Shown: positions 1 through 8,943 of the stretch, one piece after another
Layout of the letters: each line of letters begins with the position of its first letter
How positions within the stretch are numbered: the stretch's first letter is position 1
Origin: Curvibacter sp. GWA2_63_95
GTDB lineage: Bacteria > Pseudomonadota > Gammaproteobacteria > Burkholderiales > Burkholderiaceae_C
Assembly (NCBI GenBank): GCA_001795455.1
Contig: MGPB01000038.1
Span: forward strand, 1-32,693
Direction: 5' to 3'
DNA length: 32,693 bases
Notes under the pieces: generated by a model
Database searches by the model: none
Told to the model about the DNA's origin: nothing
Seen by the model: the letters and a program-made list of their open reading frames with translations, nothing else
Position numbers and translations under genes: made by a program

Positions 1-653
1 TTGGCCGCCACGGGGTTGGAGAGGCTGACGCTGTACTGCAAGAAATTGCCATTGGCCTCGGCCACGGTGGTGGCGTCGCTGATGACAACGGAAGCGGTGT
101 TTGTAGTTGTAGTTGTGGTCGCAGTGGCATTAGGTAATGGTGAATCCTGTGCAGTTCCACCCAATGGGTCATCCAGCAAGTCCCCTGTTGGGGAGTCTGC
201 GTTGCGCTGGATACCCAGAGACACAAGTTCTTCGCTAATGCGCACCAGGCGCACAAAACTGTGTGACTCTCCGCCTTCACCGCCGCCAAGTCCCGCGGCG
301 GTGGCTTCCAACTCTGCGGACAGATCCCCAGTTCCGGTGGTCAAGGCGCGGGCAACTGCTTCTGCGCCACTGTTGAGGTCTTTGAGTGCCGCTTCCGTGG
401 GGTCGGTCGGTGCGATGCCGAGCAAGTTTGCATCCAGCAGCAGTTCGCGGCCGGAGGCAATACTCAGTGGTTGGCCATTGGGTAAGGCAAGTTCCAGGAT
501 TGAACCATCTTCCGTGGCAATGATTTGGCCTTCCTGAACCTCATCACCAAGCTTCAAGGTGCGTCGGCTGCCATCCGCATTGACGATCCAAGCCTTGCCT
601 TGCAGGATCACAACAACGCCACGTGCTTGGGCGGTAACTTGGTTGGCAGCCAT
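1..653 (-). CDS. LapA-like large adhesin, N-terminal part (retention module), partial
   Basis: This is the first 217 codons of a secreted surface adhesin; the gene runs off the left edge. ATG is at 651-653, preceded by GGAG. Residues 1-80 form a compact beta-rich domain like the LapA retention module, which lodges in the outer-membrane channel and holds the adhesin on the cell. Residues 115-121 read LEATAAG, followed by a glycine-rich stretch and HSFV, as in Pseudomonas LapA. The di-alanine at 119/120 matches the cleavage site of the periplasmic protease LapG. A threonine-rich linker and the start of an Ig/Calx-beta-like repeat (from about residue 188) follow. The gene lies downstream of its likely exporter genes on the same strand. 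The family is clear; total length, repeat number and adhesion target are unknown because the rest is outside the window. Confidence 0.85.
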   Translation of the reverse strand, partial: MAANQVTAQARGVVVILQGKAWIVNADGSRRTLKLGDEVQEGQIIATEDGSILELALPNGQPLSIASGRELLLDANLLGIAPTDPTEAALKDLNSGAEAVARALTTGTGDLSAELEATAAGLGGGEGGESHSFVRLVRISEELVSLGIQRNADSPTGDLLDDPLGGTAQDSPLPNATATTTTTTNTASVVISDATTVAEANGNFLQYSVSLSNPVAA

Positions 654-746
654 ACAAACTCCAGAATTCAGCGAATTGATATCCGCTAACTCTAGGGCAC
701 TGGGGGCGGGCTGCCTATTGTCCTCAAGTACAGGGTGTGTGAACTT

Positions 747-1382
747 TTACTGGATTCCGTGCACCTTGAGTGCCAGCTGCAGGCGGTCTGCAATCCCCAA
801 TTTTTCAAATACTGCGCTCAAGTGGGCCTTGACGGTTCTTTCTGAGATGCCGCACTGATTCGCGATGTCCAGGTTGGAGGCAGCTTTGGCTGCCAGCAAA
901 GCGACCTGCTTTTCGCGCGCGGTCAGATGCAGGGCCCAAGTGTCGGTGGGGGGCGTTCGTGCGGCTGCGTGGTTTGCGGTCTGAATCAGTTTTTGCATCA
1001 GATTGGGGCCTATCCAGACGTGCCCAACCCGAACAACTTGCTCCACTTGGCGCAGCGTGGCCGCGTCGGCGTAGGCATGGCAATACCCCGCACAGCCAGC
1101 ATCCAGTGCGGCGACCGCTTCCGCATCCTTGGGATTGGAGCTGGTGGCCACCACACGTAAGTACGGGTGGTGGAGCAACGGTGCCCAGCTGGAATGGTTC
1201 CATGCAGGCAACTGGGGGGTGGACATGTCGACCCAGAGCAGGCTGGGCTCACCGATCGCACCAAGTGCAAGGGTATTCAGCGATTCGTGCACCCCCCCCT
1301 TGTCGCCTCGCAGCGCCTTCCTCCAGTGCGACAACAGTCCCGCATCCTGGCTGAGAAAAAGCCCTTTGGCAGCTCCATTCAT
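747..1382 (-). CDS. LuxR-type response regulator with degenerate receiver
   Basis: This is a 211-residue transcription regulator. Residues about 145-211 form a LuxR/NarL DNA-binding HTH (LTAREKQVALLAAKAASN, then SERTVKAHLSAVFEKLGI). Residues 1-130 have the fold pattern of a receiver, with a candidate phospho-acceptor Asp52 (LLWVDMS). The N-terminal acidic pair is reduced to Asp13, and the conserved Lys near the end of the domain is replaced in the stretch GYCHAYADAATL. Phosphorylation may therefore be weak or absent. The start overlaps the stop of the upstream HlyD gene by ATGA, so the two are probably translationally coupled, and the adhesin gene begins 93 bases downstream. An inferred role is local control of the adhesin or its exporter. 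No cognate histidine kinase is visible. Confidence 0.85.
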   Translation of the reverse strand: MNGAAKGLFLSQDAGLLSHWRKALRGDKGGVHESLNTLALGAIGEPSLLWVDMSTPQLPAWNHSSWAPLLHHPYLRVVATSSNPKDAEAVAALDAGCAGYCHAYADAATLRQVEQVVRVGHVWIGPNLMQKLIQTANHAAARTPPTDTWALHLTAREKQVALLAAKAASNLDIANQCGISERTVKAHLSAVFEKLGIADRLQLALKVHGIQ

Positions 1383-2794
1383 CGTTCGGTCAATGCCTTT
1401 GCCTTGGCGCGCAGAATGGGTTTGAGCAAATAGGACAGTACCGTCTTCTTGCCGGTCAAGATGTCGACTTCGGCCACCATGCCAGGAATGATGGGGAGCT
1501 TCTGTTGGCCAATGGTATTGGAAAGGGTGCGAACACGGACCACAAAGTAGGCATTGCCTTTTTCATCTACCACGCTGTCTGCGCCGATTTGTTCCAAAGT
1601 GGCTTCCAACCCTCCGTACACCGCAAAGTCGTAAGCGGTGAACTTCACCAGTGCTTTCTGTCCGGGCCGCAAGAACGCAATGTCACGCGGCAAGACTTTC
1701 GCCTCCAGCAACAGGGCGTCATCGGACGGAACCAGTTCGATGACATCTTTGCCGGGTTGAACGACCCCGCCCACCGTGTTGACTTTGAGTTGCTTCACAG
1801 TGCCGTTCACGGGCGAGCGAATTTCGGTTTGCTTGACCCGGTCTTCCAGCGCAGTGCTCCCCTCTGACAGCGTGCTCAGCTTAGCATTGACTTCGCTGAG
1901 CTCCGAACGGGCAACGTTGCGGAATGTGAGTTCTATTTCCTGGATCTTGCGGTTGGCCTCGGCTACGGCGGACTCCAGACGCGGTATATCGGAGTTGGCG
2001 CTGTCCCGCTCTCCCCGGTAGCGGGCGACGTCGCGCTCCAGCCGTAACAGCTCTACATCGGAGACTGCGCCCGTGCGGACCAGGGGGCGTGTCATTTCCA
2101 ACTCCCGCGCCGTCAGGGTGTAGCTCTGCGCAGCTTGTTCGCGGCGTGCTCGTATGGACACCAACTCTTGGGAGCGCTGCGTAGACTGCTGGCGCGCCAC
2201 GCCAATCGTGGCATCCAACTCCGCCCGCCGTGATTCGTACAGCGCACGTTCGGCTTCCACAATTTCAGGCGCCTGTTGTGCGACTTCTTCGGGGGGGATG
2301 AAGCGGGAGCCTTCGGCCAAGGCGCGTAAACGGGCCCCTTTGGCCAGCAAGGCCAGGTATTGGGACTGGTTTTCGCGCAATGACGACACCATGCGTGTGG
2401 GGTCCACCTTCAGCAGCAAGTCACCGGTTTTTACGGTTTGTCCCTCGCGCGCCAGAATTTCGGACACGATACCGCCGTCCAGGCTTTGCAGAATCTGGAT
2501 CTGGCGCGAGGGGATGACCTTGCCTTCCCCGCGTGTCACTTCATCGAGCACGGCAAACGCAGACCACAGCAACAGCACCACCAACGAGGCCACACTCAGC
2601 CAAATGACAATGCGCGCGCCTTTCGGGGTTTGCTCCGCAATCGCCCAGTCTGCATTCGCATCGAAGTCGCCATCCTGCTCGCTGTGTTTTCCAACCACCG
2701 CGAGCATGCCGCGGTCTATCCAGAACGAGCTCCAGGCATAAAAGCGGTCCCATACCTTTTTCCAGCGTGACTGGGGAGCGGTTTCAGCGTGCAT
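1379..2794 (-). CDS. HlyD-family membrane-fusion protein of type I secretion (LapC-like)
   Basis: The product is 471 residues, the usual size for an HlyD/LapC adaptor linking an inner-membrane ABC exporter to a TolC-like channel. A short cytoplasmic N-terminus is followed by one membrane segment at about residues 62-83 (IVIWLSVASLVVLLLWSAFA). A biotinyl-lipoyl-like half follows (SLDGGIVSEILAREGQTVK), then a long coiled-coil hairpin (about 130-310), the second lipoyl half (IRSPVNGTVKQL) and a beta-barrel. Its ATG shares one base with the stop of the upstream ABC gene, and its own stop overlaps the luxR-type gene, which indicates one operon. The outer-membrane partner (lapE/tolC type) is not in the window. 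Family assignment is firm; the substrate is inferred to be the adjacent adhesin. Confidence 0.93.
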   Translation of the reverse strand: MHAETAPQSRWKKVWDRFYAWSSFWIDRGMLAVVGKHSEQDGDFDANADWAIAEQTPKGARIVIWLSVASLVVLLLWSAFAVLDEVTRGEGKVIPSRQIQILQSLDGGIVSEILAREGQTVKTGDLLLKVDPTRMVSSLRENQSQYLALLAKGARLRALAEGSRFIPPEEVAQQAPEIVEAERALYESRRAELDATIGVARQQSTQRSQELVSIRARREQAAQSYTLTARELEMTRPLVRTGAVSDVELLRLERDVARYRGERDSANSDIPRLESAVAEANRKIQEIELTFRNVARSELSEVNAKLSTLSEGSTALEDRVKQTEIRSPVNGTVKQLKVNTVGGVVQPGKDVIELVPSDDALLLEAKVLPRDIAFLRPGQKALVKFTAYDFAVYGGLEATLEQIGADSVVDEKGNAYFVVRVRTLSNTIGQQKLPIIPGMVAEVDILTGKKTVLSYLLKPILRAKAKALTER

Positions 2795-4977
2795 CAGGCG
2801 GCCCTCCCGATGCGGCCACTTTGCAGCGCCTCGACGACTTGCGTCTTGGGTCCATCGGCCATGATCTGGCCGTTGTCGATCACGATCAAACGGTCGATCA
2901 ACTCCAACAGCGAGGTGCGGTGGGTCACCAGCACCACAGTTTTGCCCAGTGTGAATCGGCGCAGGCGGGCTTTCAGCAAGTCCTCACTCTGGTGGTCCAT
3001 GGCACTGCTGGGTTCGTCCAGCAGCAAAATGGGTGAATCATTCAGCACCGCACGGGCAATGCCCACAGCCTGCCGTTGCCCGCCAGAGAGTGATTCCCCG
3101 CGCTCGCCAATAGGCATATCAAAGCCGCGCGGATGGCGGTTGGCAAACTCGGTAACGCCCGCGATTTCGGCGGCGGCGATCACATCCTGGTCATCGGCAA
3201 ACGGGGCACCCAGCGCAATGTTCTCTTTCAGCGTGCCGTAAAACAAGCTCACGTCTTGCGAAACAAATCCTGCGGCCCGGCGCAGCTCAGCCGGATCAAT
3301 TTGACGCGAGTCAATGCCATCAATCAGGATGGCGCCTTCGGTGGGTTGGTGCAATCCCAGGATGAGGCGTTGGATGGTGGACTTGCCTGAGCCCACACGT
3401 CCGATGAAGGCGACTTTTTCGCCGGCATGGATCTTGAAGGACACATGGCTGAGTACCGCCTGTTGTTGACCCGGGTAGGTGAAGCTGACGTTCTTGAATT
3501 CGATGGTGCCCTGGAAGCCTGTGCGATGCAGAAAGGTGGCATCGTCGGCCCGTTCCGGTTGTGTCTGCATATGGGTGTCCACAGAAGCCAAGCCACTCTT
3601 GGCGCTGTGGTACTGCATGAGCAAGCCAGCCACTTGACCAAACGGTGCCATGGCGCGCCCGGCCAGCATGGAGGCCGCAATGATCGCCCCCATGCTGATC
3701 TGGTTGGACATCAACAGGTACACGCCCACGATGACCGTGGTCACGGAGACCAGTTGCTGCATCATTTGCGCAAAATTCAGGGTACCGCTGGACAGCAGCT
3801 TGAGTTTGGCGCCGTGCTGCGCCAGAAACACGGTGGATTGTTCCCATTTGCGCTGGAAAGCGCTCTCGGCCACCATGAATTTGATGGTTTCAATGCCCAC
3901 CAAGCTCTCCACCAGAGTCGCGTTGCGCTGGGCGCCCGCGCGCTGGGTGACTTCTACCAGCTCCTGCATTTTTTGCTGCACAACCAAGGAGGCCAGCAGC
4001 AGCAGCGCAATACATACCAGCGGCGGAATGAGCAGCCAGGGTGATATCCACGCAATCACCAACAAAAACACCAGCACAAACGGAAGGTCGACCAGCGTGG
4101 TGATGGACGCCGATGCCACAAAATCCCGCACCGCTTCGAAGGCCCGCAGATTGGCCGCAAAAGAGCCAACCGAAGCCGGGCGGTCGGCCATGCGCAAGCC
4201 CAGCACCCGCTCCATGATGCGGGACGACAGCGTCACGTCGATGCGCTTGCCGGCGGTGTCCAGAATGTATGCGCGCAGAATGCGCAGCACCATGTCAAAG
4301 CCCATCATCAGCAGGACACCAATGGACAGGACCCACAGCGTTTCCTCTGCCCGGTTGGGCACCACGCGGTCGTACACCGTCATGGAAAACATGGGCATGG
4401 CCAGTGCGAAGACATTGATCAGCAAGGCTGCCAACAGGCTGTCGCGGTAGAGGCGCCAGTTCTGGAACACAACCCCCCAAAACCAATGCCCCGACTTGAC
4501 TTGGCCGGTCTGCGGGTTGCGCGGTTCGAACTTGAAAACCGGGCGCACGAAAAACACCACACCAGCAAACAAAGCCTCCAGTTCGGCCTTGGGCAGCACA
4601 TCACTGGATTCGCCGCCCTCGGGGAAACGTACCCGGGCGTTGCCGTCGTCCATCCACTCCAGCAGCAGGCAGGCCTGCTTGTCTTTGAGCAACAAAATGG
4701 CTGGCAACAAGCCGGGGCGCAGGTCGGACAGTTCGCGGCGTGCCAGGCGCGCGGTCAGGCCGGCCCGTGCTGCGGCCCGTGGGAGTAGGGCGGGCGTGAC
4801 CACATTGCCTTCCAGTGGCAGACCGGCGGAGAGGGCTTCCTGAGTGGTTGCAATGCCGAAGAGCCGGGCAATGGCGACGACGCTGTCCAGCAAGGGGTCA
4901 AAGTGGATGCCGTGTTCACCCAAGCGCCATGTGGCAGGTTTTGCGGGTGGTGGTGTTGGGGTGGAGGGAGGCGCCAT
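2794..4977 (-). CDS. Type I secretion ABC exporter with C39-like domain (LapB-like)
   Basis: This 727-residue half-size ABC exporter energises secretion of an RTX-type or adhesin substrate through the inner membrane. Residues about 20-150 form a C39-peptidase-like domain without the catalytic Cys (FDPLLDSV where peptidases carry DCG), so it should bind substrate rather than cleave it. Residues about 165-465 hold the membrane domain. The ATPase domain has Walker A GRVGSGKST at 526-534, signature LSGGQ at 630-634, Walker B ILLLDE at 650-655 and an H-loop histidine at 686. The LapB family has this architecture. The gene starts 6 bases after the small upstream gene and overlaps the HlyD start by one base. 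An upstream in-frame extension was not used because the ATG at 4977 fits the gene spacing and the family N-terminus. Confidence 0.93.
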   Translation of the reverse strand: MAPPSTPTPPPAKPATWRLGEHGIHFDPLLDSVVAIARLFGIATTQEALSAGLPLEGNVVTPALLPRAAARAGLTARLARRELSDLRPGLLPAILLLKDKQACLLLEWMDDGNARVRFPEGGESSDVLPKAELEALFAGVVFFVRPVFKFEPRNPQTGQVKSGHWFWGVVFQNWRLYRDSLLAALLINVFALAMPMFSMTVYDRVVPNRAEETLWVLSIGVLLMMGFDMVLRILRAYILDTAGKRIDVTLSSRIMERVLGLRMADRPASVGSFAANLRAFEAVRDFVASASITTLVDLPFVLVFLLVIAWISPWLLIPPLVCIALLLLASLVVQQKMQELVEVTQRAGAQRNATLVESLVGIETIKFMVAESAFQRKWEQSTVFLAQHGAKLKLLSSGTLNFAQMMQQLVSVTTVIVGVYLLMSNQISMGAIIAASMLAGRAMAPFGQVAGLLMQYHSAKSGLASVDTHMQTQPERADDATFLHRTGFQGTIEFKNVSFTYPGQQQAVLSHVSFKIHAGEKVAFIGRVGSGKSTIQRLILGLHQPTEGAILIDGIDSRQIDPAELRRAAGFVSQDVSLFYGTLKENIALGAPFADDQDVIAAAEIAGVTEFANRHPRGFDMPIGERGESLSGGQRQAVGIARAVLNDSPILLLDEPSSAMDHQSEDLLKARLRRFTLGKTVVLVTHRTSLLELIDRLIVIDNGQIMADGPKTQVVEALQSGRIGRAA

Positions 4978-4983
4978 GGGGGC

Positions 4984-5307
4984 TCAGAGAAGGCGCTCGT
5001 CGCCACCCAGCAAATTCAGCGCGCCGTGCATGCGGTTGCGCAGGCCCTTGCGCAGCATGAGCTTGCGTTGGGCTGCGTCTGGCAAGTCGGTATGGCGGAT
5101 GACGTTTTTCATGATCAGCGTGTCAATCAGGTCTTCCAGCACACGCACAAATTCGGCGTCCGCTTCGTTAAAGCCAGAGGCACCGCCCTTGCCGCCCAGA
5201 AAACGCTGGATATCCGGGTGTTCGTCCGCCAGCATTTCGCCGCCCGGTCGTTCGCTTCGGGCCAAAGAGGCAATAGATCCGTCGCTGTTGCGTAGTACGT
5301 GGAACAT
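4984..5307 (-). CDS. Small conserved protein often labelled tryptophan synthase beta-like
   Basis: This 107-residue soluble protein is not a tryptophan synthase. It resembles a family in Pseudomonas and relatives that begins MFxVxR and contains HPDIQ, then VLEDLIDTLIxKxVIRxTDLPxAAQxKL; all of these are visible here (HPDIQRFL at about 30-37, VLEDLIDTLIMKNVIRHTDL at 55-74). The name tryptophan synthase subunit beta-like is a legacy label, and no PLP lysine motif or barrel is present. The gene lies 6 bases upstream of the ABC exporter on the same strand, so it probably heads the secretion operon. Its function is unknown. No signal peptide or membrane segment is seen. Confidence 0.8.
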   Translation of the reverse strand: MFHVLRNSDGSIASLARSERPGGEMLADEHPDIQRFLGGKGGASGFNEADAEFVRVLEDLIDTLIMKNVIRHTDLPDAAQRKLMLRKGLRNRMHGALNLLGGDERLL

Positions 5308-5438
5308 GGCCGTGGGCTTTCAAGTGGTCCCTGGCGAACTGTATGCAATTCGCTTTTCAAACGATGTTAGCACCGGCTTCGGCAACGCGGATGCCAAAAA
5401 AGTCATGAAACCGCTGATTTTCAGGGCGAGACATGGGC

Positions 5439-6557
5439 TCACGGGTTGGACTGGGCCGCGGCAATGACGCCACCGCCCAGGCACACGTCGCCGTCGTACA
5501 GCACGGCGGACTGTCCGGGCGTCACTGCCCATTGGGGGGCAGAAAAGTCAAGTGCAAACGACGTCCCGGGGTCGGGTGCCAAGGTGCAGGGGGCATCGGC
5601 CTGGCGGTAGCGGGTTTTGGCGGCCAGATCACCCGGGGCAGGTGGGTGCCCGGCCGTCCAGCTGGCGTCTTGTGCCTGCAGCTGGCTGGACTGCAGCCAC
5701 GGGTGGTCGTGCCCCTGCACCACCCATAGCGTGTTGCTCTCCATGTCCTTGCGCGCGACAAACCAGGGGGCATGGTCACCGCCGCCGCGCTGCGCGCCTT
5801 TGGCCTTGAGCCCGCCAATGCCCAGGCCCTGGCGCTGTCCCAGGGTGTAGAAAGACAGACCGACGTGCTCCCCAATCGTGTGCCCCTTGGCATTCTTGAT
5901 GGGACCGGGCTCCTTGGAGATATAGCGGTTCAGGAATTCGCGGAACGGGCGCTCGCCAATGAAGCAGATGCCGGTGGAATCCTTCTTTTTGGCGTTGGGC
6001 AGGCCAATCTCGTCGGCAATGCGGCGCACCTCGGTCTTGTGCAGCTCGCCCACCGGGAACAGTGTTTTGGACAACTGGGCCTGGTTCAGGCGGTGCAAAA
6101 AGTAGCTTTGGTCCTTCGCCGGGTCCAGGCCTTTGAGCAGCTCGTGCTTGCCTGTCGCGTCGTTCAGGCGCACACGGGCGTAATGGCCGGTGGCAATCTT
6201 CTCGGCGCCCAGGCGCATGGCGTGGTCCAGAAAGGCCTTGAACTTGATCTCGGCGTTGCACAGGATGTCGGGGTTGGGGGTGCGGCCAGCCTGGTACTCG
6301 CGCAGGAATTCGGCGAACACGCGGTCGCGGTAGTCGGCGGCAAAGTTGACGTGTTCAATCTCGATGCCCAGCACGTCGGCTACGGCAGCGGCATCCACAA
6401 AGTCGATGTTGGACGAGCAGTACTCACTGTCGTCGTCATCCTCCCAGTTCTTCATGAAGATGCCCACCACCTCGTGGCCCTGCTGCTTCAAAAGGTGGGC
6501 GGTCACCGCGGAGTCCACGCCCCCACTCAGTCCCACCACGATGCGTTGTTTGCTCAT
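5439..6557 (-). CDS. mnmA: tRNA-specific 2-thiouridylase MnmA (TrmU)
   Basis: The enzyme thiolates U34 in the anticodon of tRNA-Lys, -Glu and -Gln, using sulfur relayed from IscS. The 372-residue product has the family length. The PP-loop ATP site GLSGGVDS is at residues 9-16. The two catalytic cysteines lie in [12 protein letters not shown] (Cys100) and [16 protein letters not shown] (Cys198). The C-terminal beta-barrel part contains [18 protein letters not shown]. The ATG at 6555-6557 gives the standard N-terminus. nudJ lies upstream on the same strand, as in Escherichia coli where nudJ and mnmA are neighbours, but here a dispersed repeat sits between them. Confidence 0.97.
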   Translation of the reverse strand: MSKQRIVVGLSGGVDSAVTAHLLKQQGHEVVGIFMKNWEDDDDSEYCSSNIDFVDAAAVADVLGIEIEHVNFAADYRDRVFAEFLREYQAGRTPNPDILCNAEIKFKAFLDHAMRLGAEKIATGHYARVRLNDATGKHELLKGLDPAKDQSYFLHRLNQAQLSKTLFPVGELHKTEVRRIADEIGLPNAKKKDSTGICFIGERPFREFLNRYISKEPGPIKNAKGHTIGEHVGLSFYTLGQRQGLGIGGLKAKGAQRGGGDHAPWFVARKDMESNTLWVVQGHDHPWLQSSQLQAQDASWTAGHPPAPGDLAAKTRYRQADAPCTLAPDPGTSFALDFSAPQWAVTPGQSAVLYDGDVCLGGGVIAAAQSNP

Positions 6558-6599
6558 GGACCCGATTTTACGGGCTGGACTGCGCTTGCTGTTTGGGCA

Positions 6600-6658
6600 T
6601 AAAAATGACCTCTAGAGCCCGTGGATATTGCGCAAGCAGCTCCTTTTTTTATAGCGAT
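6600..6658 (-). repeat. Dispersed palindromic element, copy A (3' end of nudJ)
   Basis: On the minus strand this copy begins TATCGCTAT, then an A-run, then AGCTGCTTGCGCA and TATCCACGG, then GCTCTAGAGG and a T-run. The 23 bases at 6619-6641 match 29111-29133 inside proA at 22 positions. The left end TCGCTATAA supplies the last two codons and the stop of nudJ. Related copies are at 12982-13038, 22738-22792, 28234-28286 and 29097-29157. I recognise it as a family-level Comamonadaceae intergenic repeat from memory, not from a search. Confidence 0.8.
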
Positions 6659-7146
6659 ACCTGAGGCTGCCACAGGCTGGCGTCGGCATAAATCAGTTCC
6701 AGCGGGTATCGCTGACCACGCAGATAGTCTTCCATGCATTGCAGCACCAGCGGGCTGCGGTGCCGGGCCTGGCTGGCGCGCATCTCGTCGGCGCTGAGCC
6801 ATACGGTGCGTTCGATGCCGGTGTCCAGCGTGCGTTGTGCGTCCAAGGCGCCCAGGGTGCCGGCGTAGGCAAAGCGCAGGTAGGTCACATCCTCCAGCCC
6901 ATCGGCGCGCTGGCGTTGAAAGCGCGACAAGTACAGGCCCACGAGGAAGGTGGGCGTGAAGGCATAGGCCGTTTCCTCTAATACCTCTCGGGAACAACCC
7001 TGAGCGGGTGACTCCGCCGGGTCCAGGTGGCCGGCCGGGTTGTTCAGCCGCAGGCCTTCGGGGGTGTGCTCCTCCACCATCAAAAAGCGGCCCTGCTGCT
7101 CTATGACAGCGGCCACGGTGACACTGGGTTTCCATCGTTGGTGCAT
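6649..7146 (-). CDS. nudJ: Nudix hydrolase, NudJ-like phosphatase
   Basis: This 165-residue Nudix enzyme is probably a nucleoside and thiamine pyrophosphate phosphatase of the NudJ (YmfB) type. The Nudix box is visible at about residues 39-60: GHLDPAE, seven residues, REVLEET, with Ala in place of the usual Gly after the final Thr. The N-terminus KPSVTVAAVIEQQGRFLMVEE and the C-terminal RSPLV with GQRYPLELI match the NudJ pattern. The neighbour mnmA also supports NudJ. The final codons TCG CTA TAA lie inside the dispersed element, so the natural C-terminus has been rewritten by that repeat. Substrate range is inferred from the family. Confidence 0.88.
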   Translation of the reverse strand: MHQRWKPSVTVAAVIEQQGRFLMVEEHTPEGLRLNNPAGHLDPAESPAQGCSREVLEETAYAFTPTFLVGLYLSRFQRQRADGLEDVTYLRFAYAGTLGALDAQRTLDTGIERTVWLSADEMRASQARHRSPLVLQCMEDYLRGQRYPLELIYADASLWQPQVSL

Positions 7147-7310
7147 GCCGGATTATGGGCATGCAGGGTTGGGCTGTTTTGCACGCGCCTGCTCCGGGCG
7201 CGTCTGCGGGCGGGCGTTTGCGCAGAGAAATTCAGTTAAAGTTGCCGCCCAGTATCCTTTCGCGAAGCTTACCGCTGCGAAAACGCCCCAGGGCCCGCCC
7301 CATCCACGTA

Positions 7311-7316
7311 AAGGAG
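7311..7316 (+). promoter_or_regulatory. Ribosome binding site fixing the pntA start
   Basis: AAGGAG lies 7 bases before the ATG at 7324. A TTG at 7321 directly precedes that ATG in frame, but the spacing and codon preference favour ATG, so the protein starts MQTSVATE. Confidence 0.75.
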
Positions 7317-7323
7317 TCGCTTG

Positions 7324-8931
7324 ATGCAGACCAGTGTTGCCACGGAAACAGGACAGCGTATTGGTATCCCCCGGGAAACTTTCCCGGGCGAAAAACGCGT
7401 TGCCACGGTGCCGGAGGCGGTGGAGAAGCTGATCAAGCTGGGCTTTCGGGTCTGTGTGGAGTCGGGTGCGGGTGCTTTGGCCAACTGCGACGACGACAGT
7501 TACCGCGCAGCGGGTGCCGAGGTGGTGGCAACGGCCCCAGCGCTCTGGGCCCAGTCCGACATCGTTTTCAAGGTGCGCGGCCCCTCGGCAGACGAAGTCG
7601 GTTTGATGCGCGAAGGCGGCACCCTCATCAGCTTTATCTGGCCCGCCCAAAACCCTGAGTTGCTGCAACAGCTGGCCGCCAAGAAGGCCACCGTGCTGGC
7701 CATCGACTCCCTGCCACGCACGCTGTCGCGCGCCCAGAAGATGGACGCCTTGACCTCCATGGCCGGTGTCAGTGGTTACCGCGCCGTCATCGAGGCGGCC
7801 AACGCCTTTGGCCGCTTCTTCAACGGTCAGATCACGGCTGCAGGCAAGGTGCCCCCCGCCAAGGTGTTCATCGCGGGTGCCGGTGTGGCCGGTCTGGCCG
7901 CCATTGGCACCGCAGCCAGCCTGGGCGCCATCGTGCGTGCCAATGACACCCGCGCCGAAGTGGCCGACCAAGTCACCTCGTTGGGCGGTGAGTTCGTCAA
8001 GGTGGACTATGTCGAAGAAGGGGCGGGCGGCGGCGGGTATGCGAAGGTGATGTCCGAAGGCTTTCAGGCGGCGCAGCGTGCGATGTACGCGCAGCAGGCC
8101 AAAGAGGTGGACATCATCATTACCACGGCATTGATTCCCGGCAAACCTGCTCCCAAGCTGATTACCGCCGAAATGGTGAAGTCGATGAAGCCGGGCAGCG
8201 TGATCGTGGACATGGCGGCCGAGCAGGGCGGCAACTGCGAGTTGACCGAACCCGGCCAGGCGGTGGTGAAGCATGGCGTCACCATCGTCGGTTACACCGA
8301 CTTGGCTTCACGCCTGTCCAAGCAGTCGTCCACGCTGTACGCGACCAATTTGTTCCGCTTGGCCGAAGAACTGTGCAAAGCCAAGGACGGTGTGGCCAAC
8401 GTCAATATGGAAGACGATGCCATCCGTGGCCTGACCGTCATCAAGGATGGCCAGATCACCTGGCCCGCCCCTGCGCCCAAGGTTGTGGCGGCTCCGGCCC
8501 CCAAGGCCGCCGCCCCTGTGGTGGCAAAGAAGCCAGCCCATGGCCATGGCGGTGCAAGCGAGCCCATGTCGGCCAAGAGCCTTGCCCTTTTGATGGCCGT
8601 GGCAGCACTGCTGTTCTGGCTGATCGGCAGCTACGCGCCAGCCGCATTCCTGGGGCACTTCACGGTGTTTGTGCTGGCCTGCTTTGTGGGCTATATGGTG
8701 GTGTGGAATGTCAAGCCCGCGCTACATACGCCGCTCATGAGTGTGACCAACGCCATCAGCAGCATCATCGCCATCGGCGCGCTGGTGCAGGTCTCGCCGG
8801 TGGCGGGTGCGGTGGGGCGGCCCGACAGCCTGATCACCTGGCTCGCTGTTGCGGCCATCGTGCTGACGGCCATTAATATGTTTGGCGGTTTTGCCGTCAC
8901 CCAGCGCATGCTGGCCATGTTCCGCAAGTAA
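7324..8931 (+). CDS. pntA: NAD(P) transhydrogenase subunit alpha
   Basis: This is the alpha subunit of the proton-translocating transhydrogenase, which moves hydride from NADH to NADP+ at the cost of proton entry across the inner membrane. The N-terminus [20 protein letters not shown] is the standard domain I start. The Rossmann segment carries [18 protein letters not shown], with the flexible-loop region [16 protein letters not shown] after it. An Ala/Pro/Lys-rich linker (about residues 385-415) leads to four membrane helices at the C-terminus. The subunit is therefore the fused form (domain I plus IIa in one chain), as in E. coli, and not split into pntAA and pntAB. pntB begins 12 bases after the stop, with its own GGAG. 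The expected role is NADPH supply. Confidence 0.97.
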   Translation: MQTSVATETGQRIGIPRETFPGEKRVATVPEAVEKLIKLGFRVCVESGAGALANCDDDSYRAAGAEVVATAPALWAQSDIVFKVRGPSADEVGLMREGGTLISFIWPAQNPELLQQLAAKKATVLAIDSLPRTLSRAQKMDALTSMAGVSGYRAVIEAANAFGRFFNGQITAAGKVPPAKVFIAGAGVAGLAAIGTAASLGAIVRANDTRAEVADQVTSLGGEFVKVDYVEEGAGGGGYAKVMSEGFQAAQRAMYAQQAKEVDIIITTALIPGKPAPKLITAEMVKSMKPGSVIVDMAAEQGGNCELTEPGQAVVKHGVTIVGYTDLASRLSKQSSTLYATNLFRLAEELCKAKDGVANVNMEDDAIRGLTVIKDGQITWPAPAPKVVAAPAPKAAAPVVAKKPAHGHGGASEPMSAKSLALLMAVAALLFWLIGSYAPAAFLGHFTVFVLACFVGYMVVWNVKPALHTPLMSVTNAISSIIAIGALVQVSPVAGAVGRPDSLITWLAVAAIVLTAINMFGGFAVTQRMLAMFRK

Positions 8932-8943
8932 GGAGACCTGAAG

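Noticed and set aside
4984..5307. Tryptophan synthase beta subunit
   Set aside because: Homologues may carry that name, but the protein is far too short and has no PLP-binding motif.
5308..5438. Promoter for the secretion operon between mnmA and the small gene
   Set aside because: Several TTG-like and TA-rich hexamers occur on the minus strand, but none has acceptable spacing.
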